From: Polyangium spumosum
Lineage (GTDB): Bacteria > Myxococcota_A > Polyangia > Polyangiales > Polyangiaceae
NCBI RefSeq assembly: GCF_009649845.1
Contig: NZ_WJIE01000011.1
Location: forward strand, 62,001-126,000
DNA length: 64,000 bases
Reading direction: 5' to 3'
Made by a program: the position numbers and the translations under genes. Shown piece after piece: positions 45,835 to 53,049 of this stretch. Positions within the stretch are counted from its first letter, which is position 1. Every line of letters begins with the position of its first letter. The notes below the pieces were generated by a model. It was not told the origin of the DNA. It saw nothing but the letters and a program-made list of their open reading frames with translations, and ran no database searches.

Positions 45835-46308
45835 CTATTTCCCGCCCTTCGGCCAGGGCATGGGCGGCGCTGCATCCGGCGAGTTCAGCCGGATGCGCTC
45901 GCCGTCGAGCTGCACGTCGTCATTGGCGCGCACGTTCACATTGCCCAGCGTGGCCTGGATGTTCTGGATGCGGGCCTCGCTATGCAGATCGCCCTCGGCG
46001 CGAAGGACCGCGTCGCCGCCCGTCGTCACCGAGACCCCGCGTTCGCCGTGGAGGGAGAGCTCGTCGGCGCGCACCGCGAGCTTGCCCGTGGTCTCGAGCA
46101 GGAGATCCGCGCCGGCGAGGCTCACCGTGATTGCCTGCGGTGTGATCGTGATCGAGACACCGACGGCGCCATTCGGACCCACCACGCGTAATACGTTGTT
46201 CTGAGGATTGCGCTCCACGGTGAGCGCGTGGCCGCCGACGAGCGTGAGGGATTCGCGCGCCGACGCGTGCTCGTCGCCGGCGGGCTGCGAGTTTTTCGGG
46301 TCGCTCAT
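45835..46308 (-). CDS. Stand-alone VgrG-tail-like beta-helix protein
   Basis: A 157-residue soluble protein. Residues 25-140 are short repeating strands (VGVSITITPQAITVSLAGADLLLE, GKLAVRADELSLHGERGVSVTT, GNVNVRANDDVQLDGERIRLN) like the beta-helix needle of VgrG; the end DGERIRLNSPDA closely resembles VgrG C-termini (compare DTIKLNSE at the end of copy 1). It has no gp27/gp5 part. It may cap or extend the VgrG needle, or be a detached cargo-binding tail. Its ATG overlaps the DUF2169 copy C stop by four bases, so it belongs to that operon. Confidence 0.6.
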   Translation of the reverse strand: MSDPKNSQPAGDEHASARESLTLVGGHALTVERNPQNNVLRVVGPNGAVGVSITITPQAITVSLAGADLLLETTGKLAVRADELSLHGERGVSVTTGGDAVLRAEGDLHSEARIQNIQATLGNVNVRANDDVQLDGERIRLNSPDAAPPMPWPKGGK

Positions 46309-48071
46309 GGCATCCTCCGGGCCCGCGCGAGGGCCTTTTCGACCTCTTCATCGAGCGCCCGATCGTGTCCGATCCGGCGCATGAAGGCACGCTCGACGGG
46401 GAAGAGCGCCTCGCGCGGAAGGCCGAGGGCCGCGAGCGCGCGATCGGCGTCGCCGCGCTCCATGCCCACCGAGATGCGCGCATATTCGTCGGCCGTGAGC
46501 GCCCGGCCGCGCGCCTTCTCCAGGGCCGCGACGTACGCGTCGTCGTGAGCGTCCTGCAGCGCGAATTCGTCGCGGCGCGTCTCCGCGTGGATGGCGTCGG
46601 CCCAGTGGCGCGCCGAGGAGGCGAGATCCCCGGGCGTGGCGTCGTGCGCGCGCAGCGAGGGCGAGATATCCCGCTTCATGCCCCGCTCGGCGGCGAGGGC
46701 GGCGCAGAGGGCGAGAGGCAGGGGCTCGCGCGGGGCCTTGGGGGCCTCGGGCTCGGGCGCGGCCGGCGCGGCGGGGGAGGGCGGCTCCGTCGGCGGGGGC
46801 GAAGGCTGAATCGATTCCAGCAGCGCGGGCGGCTCCGGGAGCGGAGGCGGCTCCGGGAGCGGGAGAGGCTGCGCGAGCGGAGGCGGAGGTGAAAGCGGCT
46901 GCGCCGGCGCGAGGTTTGGCCCGGCTTGCCCTTTCGGGAAAGGCAATGCCGGCACCGCGGGCGCCCCGCCGATGGGCAGCGTGGTTCGACCCACCTCGTC
47001 GTTCTCCGGCGCGGGTTCGGCCGGACGAATCGGCATCGGGCCAGCAGGGAGGTTTTTCAAGCCAAAGCCCGGCGGCGCGCTCGCGAACGGCAATGTGGGC
47101 CCCTGGGGGACGGACGTGCCCATCACGGTGGAGCCGCCGACCTCCTCTGCCGGCTCCTTCCCCAAAGGAGCCTCGCCGCCCGCGCCCGCCCGCGCGCGCA
47201 TGAGGCGCGAGAGCTCGTCCATGCCCACCTTCGCCCCCGGGCCCTCGAGCAGGACGCCGAGCACGCCGGCGGCGCGCTCGTCCGCGCGGCCGAGCGGGAT
47301 CGTGCCGCGATAGGTGAGCAGGGCGCGGCCGCGATCGGTGTCGATGCGGAGGGTATCGCAGCGGAGCCGGATCTCGGCGAGCTGATCCGCGCCGGGCTCC
47401 AGGCGAAATGCGCGCGGCAGAAGGGCGGGCAGGCGCGTCTCGAGGCGCGGAATGGTGGGGTGCAGGTTCTCGAGCACGATATGCGGCGCGGTCCCGAGCG
47501 CCGCGAGCTGCTGATCGCGCGGGGCGCTGTTGAAGAAGGACCAGTCGACCTGGGCCGGCGGCGGCGCGGCGCTCGCGCGGGGGCCGAGCGTCTCGGCCCA
47601 GCGCAGGATCTCCGCTCCGCGTTCGATCTCCCGCGCGCGCGCCGCGGGAGAACGCGGACCAAACCCCGCGGGCGGGGCCGCGCCTGGGCCACCTCGCGCC
47701 TCGCGGATCGGCTGGTGGACGAAGGGCGCCTCCCCGCGGAAGCCGTGCGATTTCGAGAAATCGTCCACGGAGACGCGCGCCTCGACAACCGCGACTGCCC
47801 TGCCGGCCGGCGCATGGACGTGACCCGAGAGGAGGATATCGACCCGGGGTTTGGTCGGCACGTAATCGCTGGGCGCGTAGAGGCTCGCGCCGGGGGCGTC
47901 GTCCCAGGGGATATCGTTCTGGAGCGGCTCCTGCTGCGAGGAGAGCACCGAGGTTTGCCCGTGCACCAGGGAGAAGGTGGCCTTGATGCAGAGCGTGAGC
48001 ACCCGCTCGCCGGGCCGGGGCTCCCAGAGCAGCGTGCCGACGGCGAGGGGGGTCGGGGAGACGATGTCCAT
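46305..48071 (-). CDS. DUF2169 family protein (copy C) with proline-rich linker
   Basis: A 588-residue protein. The N-terminal 280 residues are DUF2169 (PLAVGTLLWEPRPGERVLTLCIKATFSL, PSDYVPTKPRVDILLSGHVHAP, WSFFNSAPRDQQLAAL, LENLHPTIPRLETRLP). A long Pro/Glu/Ala-rich linker (about 300-430) follows, then a helical C-terminal domain (about 435-588) ending LDEEVEKALARARRMP. This DUF2169-linker-helical layout is shared with the protein at 57296-59368. A ribosome-binding site (GGTGAGAGAAG) precedes the ATG. It overlaps the VgrG-tail-like gene by four bases. Confidence 0.82.
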   Translation of the reverse strand: MDIVSPTPLAVGTLLWEPRPGERVLTLCIKATFSLVHGQTSVLSSQQEPLQNDIPWDDAPGASLYAPSDYVPTKPRVDILLSGHVHAPAGRAVAVVEARVSVDDFSKSHGFRGEAPFVHQPIREARGGPGAAPPAGFGPRSPAARAREIERGAEILRWAETLGPRASAAPPPAQVDWSFFNSAPRDQQLAALGTAPHIVLENLHPTIPRLETRLPALLPRAFRLEPGADQLAEIRLRCDTLRIDTDRGRALLTYRGTIPLGRADERAAGVLGVLLEGPGAKVGMDELSRLMRARAGAGGEAPLGKEPAEEVGGSTVMGTSVPQGPTLPFASAPPGFGLKNLPAGPMPIRPAEPAPENDEVGRTTLPIGGAPAVPALPFPKGQAGPNLAPAQPLSPPPPLAQPLPLPEPPPLPEPPALLESIQPSPPPTEPPSPAAPAAPEPEAPKAPREPLPLALCAALAAERGMKRDISPSLRAHDATPGDLASSARHWADAIHAETRRDEFALQDAHDDAYVAALEKARGRALTADEYARISVGMERGDADRALAALGLPREALFPVERAFMRRIGHDRALDEEVEKALARARRMP

Positions 48072-48081
48072 GCGGCTTCTC

Positions 48082-48195
48082 TCACCAGCTATCGGAAAAG
48101 AGTTTGACCGTGGGGAGGGCGTCGCCCATTTCGTTCATGTCGTCGCCGCGGTCGTTCGTATCGAGGGCGCGGGTGCAAGAGGCAAAAGCGGGCAT
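48082..48195 (-). CDS. Possible 37-aa small protein between kinase and DUF2169 genes
   Basis: A short frame MPAFASCTRALDTNDRGDD..., ending KLFSDSW, fills the gap between the kinase stop (48202) and the DUF2169 start (48071), with 6 and 10 bp on either side. The even spacing suggests a translated gene of the operon, but no ribosome-binding site is seen and the composition alone does not prove it. It has one cysteine and an acidic middle. Confidence 0.3.
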   Translation of the reverse strand: MPAFASCTRALDTNDRGDDMNEMGDALPTVKLFSDSW

Positions 48196-48201
48196 GGCGG
48201 G

Positions 48202-49647
48202 CTACCAGAGGCTGGGGCGATGGGGCTTCGTGGGCGGCGACGGCCGGGAAGCCTGCACCTTCACCGGCGGCGCTGCGGGCGCGGCGGATGCAGAGGGAGC
48301 GCTCGAGGGCGCGGGGGCTTGTTCGGGCGCGGCGATCGCGGCGATCGGGGCTGTCTCGCGGGGCGGGGGCGCGGGCGCGGCTGTCTCGACCGGCGCCGCC
48401 GAGGCCGCAGGCACGTCTGCGGCCGGCGTCGGCCCAGAGGAGCGGCCGAGGACAAACCAGCCGCCGCCGCCGAGCAACACGAGCGCCGCCACGGCGCCGA
48501 TGGCCACGGCAAACCTTCCGCTCGGGCGCGGGGCCGCCGCTTGCACGTAGCCGGTCTGGCCCCACGCCTGGTTCGTGGACGCCTGGATCGCCGGGGTCGA
48601 GGCGAAGGGCGGGCGCGCGAGGGCCGGTGCAGACGCGAGGGGCGCGACGGGCATCGGCATCGGAGGCGCGACGGGCATCGGCAAGCTGGGCGCCGCGGGC
48701 GGCTGCACGAAGAGGTTCGGCGCCGACGGCGCGCTCGCCCGCGCCGGCCCGGGGAGCAGCACCGTTCCGCCGGCGAGCACGGCCGCGGCCGCCGGACGCG
48801 AGGCCTCGTCGAGCGCCGCCGCGAGCTCGCCCATGCTCTGGAACCGCTCCTCGGAGCGCTTGCGCAGGCAGCGCAGGATCACCGCCTCCAGGGCCGCCGG
48901 CAGGTCCGGGCGCAGCTCGGAGGGCCGCGGCGGCTCCTCCTGCAGGATGGCCGCGACGAGCTCCAGCACCGTCTGCCCCTGGAACGGCCCGCGCGCCGTC
49001 AAGAGCTCGTAGAGCACCACCCCCATCGCCCAGATGTCGCTGCGCGCGTCGACCGATTTCGAGCGCGCGATCTGCTCGGGCGCCATGTACATCGGCGAGC
49101 CGAGCATCACGCCCGTGGCCGTGAGGGCGACCTCCTCGACGCCCGTCTGCCGGGCGACACCGAAATCGAGGACCTTGACGCAGGGGCTGCCGTTGGGGCG
49201 GCGGATCAGGAAGAGATTGGCGGGCTTCAGGTCACGATGCACGATCCCGGCCGCGTGCGCCTCGGCGATCCCGTCGCAGGCCTGGAGGACGTACGCGACG
49301 GCCTCCTCGACCGGGAGCGGCCCTCGCCGCCGCACGAGCGCGTGCAGGTCGCTGCCGTCGAGGTACTCCATGATCATGTACGGCGCGCCGTTCTCCATGC
49401 GGCCGACGTCGTGGACCCGCGCCACGTGCTCGCCCCGGAGCCGGGCCGCCGCGCGCGCCTCGCGCTCGAAGCGCTCGATCACCTCGGCGTTCTCGATCGT
49501 GGAGGTCGAGAGGAACTTGATGGCGAAGAGCTCGCCGAGCGAGAGGTGGCGGGCCGCGACGACGAGCCCCATGCCGCCTTTTCCGAGTACGCGCTCGACC
49601 CGGTACTTGCCGAGGAGGACCTCACCTGGCCTGACGGAGGTATCCAT
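48202..49647 (-). CDS. Membrane-anchored Ser/Thr protein kinase
   Basis: A 481-residue Hanks-type kinase. The catalytic domain (about 14-275) has GKGGMGLVVAA, the catalytic Lys in FAIKFL, HRDLKPANLFL, DFGVAR and MAPEQ, all intact. A Pro/Ala-rich linker, one membrane helix (about 378-400, VAIGAVAALVLLGGGGWFVL) and a Pro/Ala-rich periplasmic tail follow; no sensor domain is visible. The gene lies upstream of the DUF2169/VgrG-tail genes on the same strand. Kinases commonly control T6SS firing through FHA proteins, and an FHA protein is present in the second vgrG locus, so a regulatory link is plausible but inferred. Confidence 0.92.
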   Translation of the reverse strand: MDTSVRPGEVLLGKYRVERVLGKGGMGLVVAARHLSLGELFAIKFLSTSTIENAEVIERFEREARAAARLRGEHVARVHDVGRMENGAPYMIMEYLDGSDLHALVRRRGPLPVEEAVAYVLQACDGIAEAHAAGIVHRDLKPANLFLIRRPNGSPCVKVLDFGVARQTGVEEVALTATGVMLGSPMYMAPEQIARSKSVDARSDIWAMGVVLYELLTARGPFQGQTVLELVAAILQEEPPRPSELRPDLPAALEAVILRCLRKRSEERFQSMGELAAALDEASRPAAAAVLAGGTVLLPGPARASAPSAPNLFVQPPAAPSLPMPVAPPMPMPVAPLASAPALARPPFASTPAIQASTNQAWGQTGYVQAAAPRPSGRFAVAIGAVAALVLLGGGGWFVLGRSSGPTPAADVPAASAAPVETAAPAPPPRETAPIAAIAAPEQAPAPSSAPSASAAPAAPPVKVQASRPSPPTKPHRPSLW

Positions 49648-50185
49648 GGGAACCATCGGTAAGAATGCCCGGCGCGCCCGCCGGAAAGAGGCCCTGCTGC
49701 AAGACCCATCCACCCTACCAGCAATGGGCCGAAGGTCCAAGCGAGGGGCCCCTCGCGGATGCGCCCGCCCCGGGCGCCCGAGGGAGCAGGCAGACCGGGA
49801 GGCTGCATCGGTATTCGGACCTTGACAAGGGCTGAAGAAGGTGCATGCGCGCTCCGAGGTCGATGCAGCCCCGCCGACGCTCGGGGGCGTCGGACTCGAA
49901 GGCTCGTTTGCCATACGCCAACCTCTCCATGGGTTTGGAGGGACAACGGTTTGGCTCGACCGGCTGCGCCAAGGTCTGGCCGGGCACACGGAAGGTTTGC
50001 CCTCGGGAACGGGGGAAGCCAAGATCCACTTGACAGGGAGTACGTGCAGGTGAAACCTGGCCTCGCCAGCCCACGCGCTGGGGCGTCCGTGCAGGAGCTC
50101 GACGTCCGCATCGGACGTCCGATCTCGCGGCCCGAATTCGAGGGTGCATTGCAGCAAATGGCCCCGAAAACCCAGGACTCGGAAC
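49648..50185. other. Upstream region between divergent kinase and three-gene cassette
   Basis: A 538-bp region. Two TTGACA hexamers on the plus strand (49822-49827 and 50030-50035) could be -35 boxes for the cassette, but no good TATAAT-like partner is seen. Short frames here look like chance. No repeat or attachment site is evident. Confidence 0.45.
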
Positions 50186-51010
50186 GTGCCTCGTGCCCCC
50201 CACCTCTTCCAACCATTGAATACGCAGATCGTCGACGACGTGGAGCGTGCGGTGCGGATCGCGAATGCCGTGCCCCTCACGCGGCTGACGAAGACCAAGC
50301 TTGCCCCCGAAGCAAGCGCCGAACTGGTAAAACAGCTCGTCGCTCGTGGTCTGGAACGCGGTCCGAAGACGATCCGCGTTCCCCTCGCGGCGCAGATCGA
50401 GAGCCTCCTCCAGGGAGGCGCGCGTGTTCCACTCAAGGACGTCGGAAAACGCGTCAAGGGGGGCACGAAGGCCGAGATCCATGCTGCACTCGCCAAGCTC
50501 GCCCGGGAAGGACGCGCGCGCGTCGTGGTGCGAACGCAGGTGGAGGTGCTGGTCGGGCCCGCCGAGCGTGCGCTCGATCCGGCCGAGATCACGCAACTTT
50601 CGAAGATGGCCGCGCAGGTCGGCAAGACGCTCAAGAAGGTGCAGGCCAAGGGCTTACCACGATCGATCTTGCAGGAAGATCTGGCGGCTCTCTTCGCGCC
50701 TCTCCTGCCCTCGCTTCGTTTGGCCGCTGCCATGCCCGACGATGCGTCATCGAATCTCGTCGACGAGGCCCTGCGCCGCCTCGAAGATCCGGCGCTCAAG
50801 CTCGTGCGCATCCCGGATCTCGTGCGCTCCTTGTCCAGCCGTCTCCCGCTCGACGCCATTCACCGCGCGCTCGCCGAGGGCGCGAAGGACGGGACGCTCG
50901 AGCTGCGGCCGGAGGCGGGCGCCGAGTTCCTGAAGCCCGAGGACGTCCCCCTCTGCCCGCCTGGCCCTCGCGGCACCGTCCTCTCCTACGCGAGGCGTGT
51001 TTCTCCGTGA
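50186..51010 (+). CDS. Winged-helix-like protein, first gene of a nuclease/translocase cassette
   Basis: A 274-residue basic, helical protein with no recognised family name. It shows at least two winged-helix-like units: VPLKDVGKRVKGGTKAEIHAALAKLAREGRARVVV (about 81-125) and IPDLVRSLSSRLPLDAIHRALAEGAKDGTLEL in the C-terminal third. Both follow the helix-helix-wing pattern of DNA-binding or KITE-like proteins. The GTG at 50186 (AGGA upstream) is preferred, since the earlier ATG adds unrelated Arg-rich residues. Its TGA overlaps the ATPase ATG by one base (TGATG), so the products are made together. Probable role: DNA binding or complex assembly in the system. Confidence 0.6.
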   Translation: MPRAPHLFQPLNTQIVDDVERAVRIANAVPLTRLTKTKLAPEASAELVKQLVARGLERGPKTIRVPLAAQIESLLQGGARVPLKDVGKRVKGGTKAEIHAALAKLAREGRARVVVRTQVEVLVGPAERALDPAEITQLSKMAAQVGKTLKKVQAKGLPRSILQEDLAALFAPLLPSLRLAAAMPDDASSNLVDEALRRLEDPALKLVRIPDLVRSLSSRLPLDAIHRALAEGAKDGTLELRPEAGAEFLKPEDVPLCPPGPRGTVLSYARRVSP

Positions 51011-53049
51011 TGGATGACCCGTTCCAGACCATCCACGCGGATGCATGGGACCCCGCTCCGATCGATGTCCCCTCGATCAACACGCGCGCGAGCTCCCTCG
51101 TGCGCGCGCACATCGAACAGCTCCGCGACGTTGGGGTCCGCGAGGGAATGGGGGCTCGCTCGACGTCGATCCTGCTGCTCGGTCCTGCCGGGATTGGCAA
51201 GACACACCTCTTCACGCGGCTACGCAAGCAGGTGGGTCCACGCGCCGTCTTCGTGCACACGCGGCCCGAGGTCGGCGTCGATCCATCGCCCCGCCACGTG
51301 CTGTCAGCGACGCTGCGCTCGCTCAGGCAGCCGGTGATCCAGCAGCAACACCGGCAGATCGACGTCATCGTGGGGGCCATGCTGGCGACGCTCGAAGGCG
51401 GTCGTCCGCGCTTCCCCTTGTCCTTCATCGACGACTGCCTGAGGCAGCCGCTCGACACGCAGCGTGAGATCCTCTCGCGTGCCGTCGCGCAGGTCGAGGA
51501 TCGTTTCCCCGACGTATCCGCGCGTTACCTCGAGCACCTCCTGCGCCTGCCCTTCGCGGACCGCCTGCACCAGCGTGCTCTCTTTGCGTGGCTCTCGGGT
51601 GAGGAGCCGAGCCAGGCGCAGCTCGACATGATCGGCGAGCGTGTTGCCCTCCGCGAGGATGACCTCATCCTCGCGCTGCGCACGCTCGGCGTGGTGGCGA
51701 CGTTCGGCGCGCCCATCGTGCTCGTGTTCGATCAACTCGAGAACCTCGCGGAGGAGGAGGGAAAGACAGGCCGGATCATCCGGCACGCGCGCCTCGTGAG
51801 CGAGCTACGCGACACGGTGCGTGGGCTCGTGATCGTGCAGATGGCGCTCGACGCCGTCTGGATGCAGCGCATTCACCCGGTGCTCCACGCCAGCATGCGG
51901 GATCGGCTCGAGGAGAAGATCGAGCACCTCGCGCTCCCGACCCCCGAGCAGCGGCGAGAGCTCATCGAACGGTGGAGGAGCGCGCTGCCCGAGGAGGAGA
52001 ACAGCAAGCCATTTCCGTATCCGTTCTCGACGAGGCAGGTCGATGCATGGCTCGGCACGCCGGGAATGACGCCGCGTATGCTGATGCAAAGCTGTGGTGA
52101 GGCGTATCAGCGTCGAGCCCTGCCCGACGCAGAGGAGGCGGAGCCTGTCGACACCTCGCCGGACGAACGCCTCGCGGTGGCCTGGCAGCAGCTCCTCGGG
52201 CGAGCGCGGAAGTGCATCGACGAGGCCGCGGCGCAGGCCCAGGGCGTGGCAGCCGAGAGCATCCGCGCAGGGCTCCTTTCGGCGCTTTCGGTCGCGCAGG
52301 TGAAGGCCGAGACGGGGGAGACGGAGGGGGCTCCTGCGCTGCGCATTCGCATGGCCGACGGTGGCTGCGATATGCTTTTCGTGCAGCAAGCGCATCATCG
52401 CTCGCTCGCCCGGGTCCTGCGCGCAGCGATCGCGCTCGCCGACGAGCGCAAGGTTTTGCTGTTGCGCGAGCAAGCGTTCGCGATCCCGCCGACGTGGAAA
52501 GAGGTTCACAAGCTCCTTGGCACGTTCACCGGGAAGGCCAATGCTTCGTTCTTGCCGATCGAACGCGAGGCCCTGGCACGGCTGCTCGCCGTCGAGCGCC
52601 TGCTCGGCGCGGCCCGCTCGCAGGATCTGAGCGACGACGCCGGCAAGGTGATTGCGTACGATACGGTGATGGATTGGGCCCGGCGCACGCTCGGCTGCAA
52701 TGCGTGGGGGCCGGTGGAAGTCCTGTTCGGAGTGACGACGTCACCTGTCTCGGCGCCCCCGGCTCCTCGGCCGCCCGAGCCCCCGCCGCCTCCTCCAGCC
52801 CCGAATGCCGCCACCGCCCGCGAGCATGCAGACGAAGCATTTCCTCGCGCGACAGTGAAGACGCTTGCGGACGGTCCGGTGCTTCGAGAGCTGCGCAAAC
52901 TCCGGGTCGCGTCGATCGATCGCCTCGTGCGAGAGGTGCGCGCGTGTGAGCCCATGGCCACGCGGGCAACCGTCATGGAGGAGCTCGCCAGGCTGCCAAT
53001 CAAGCGTTTCGGCAGCGCGATCGTCGCGCTGGAGGAGCCATGGCGCTGA
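51010..53049 (+). CDS. AAA+/ORC-like P-loop ATPase of the cassette
   Basis: A 679-residue protein. The ATPase core has Walker A GPAGIGKTH (58-66) and Walker B IVLVFDQLENL (D241), with an arginine-containing helical lid (ERWRSALPEE and MTPRMLMQSCGEAYQRRAL) as in Cdc6/ORC or TniB-like AAA proteins. A helical middle (about 400-560) and a Pro-rich linker (about 580-605) lead to a C-terminal winged-helix-like unit (RKLRVASIDRLVREVRA...ATVMEELARLPI). It probably loads, senses or remodels DNA for the partner nuclease/translocase. It is coupled to both neighbours by overlaps of 1 and 10 bp. Not matched to a named defence ATPase by eye. Confidence 0.75.
   Translation: MDDPFQTIHADAWDPAPIDVPSINTRASSLVRAHIEQLRDVGVREGMGARSTSILLLGPAGIGKTHLFTRLRKQVGPRAVFVHTRPEVGVDPSPRHVLSATLRSLRQPVIQQQHRQIDVIVGAMLATLEGGRPRFPLSFIDDCLRQPLDTQREILSRAVAQVEDRFPDVSARYLEHLLRLPFADRLHQRALFAWLSGEEPSQAQLDMIGERVALREDDLILALRTLGVVATFGAPIVLVFDQLENLAEEEGKTGRIIRHARLVSELRDTVRGLVIVQMALDAVWMQRIHPVLHASMRDRLEEKIEHLALPTPEQRRELIERWRSALPEEENSKPFPYPFSTRQVDAWLGTPGMTPRMLMQSCGEAYQRRALPDAEEAEPVDTSPDERLAVAWQQLLGRARKCIDEAAAQAQGVAAESIRAGLLSALSVAQVKAETGETEGAPALRIRMADGGCDMLFVQQAHHRSLARVLRAAIALADERKVLLLREQAFAIPPTWKEVHKLLGTFTGKANASFLPIEREALARLLAVERLLGAARSQDLSDDAGKVIAYDTVMDWARRTLGCNAWGPVEVLFGVTTSPVSAPPAPRPPEPPPPPPAPNAATAREHADEAFPRATVKTLADGPVLRELRKLRVASIDRLVREVRACEPMATRATVMEELARLPIKRFGSAIVALEEPWR

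Noticed and set aside
49841-50053. 70-codon plus-strand frame upstream of the cassette
   Set aside because: No ribosome-binding site or recognisable features; overlapping frames on both strands look equally likely.
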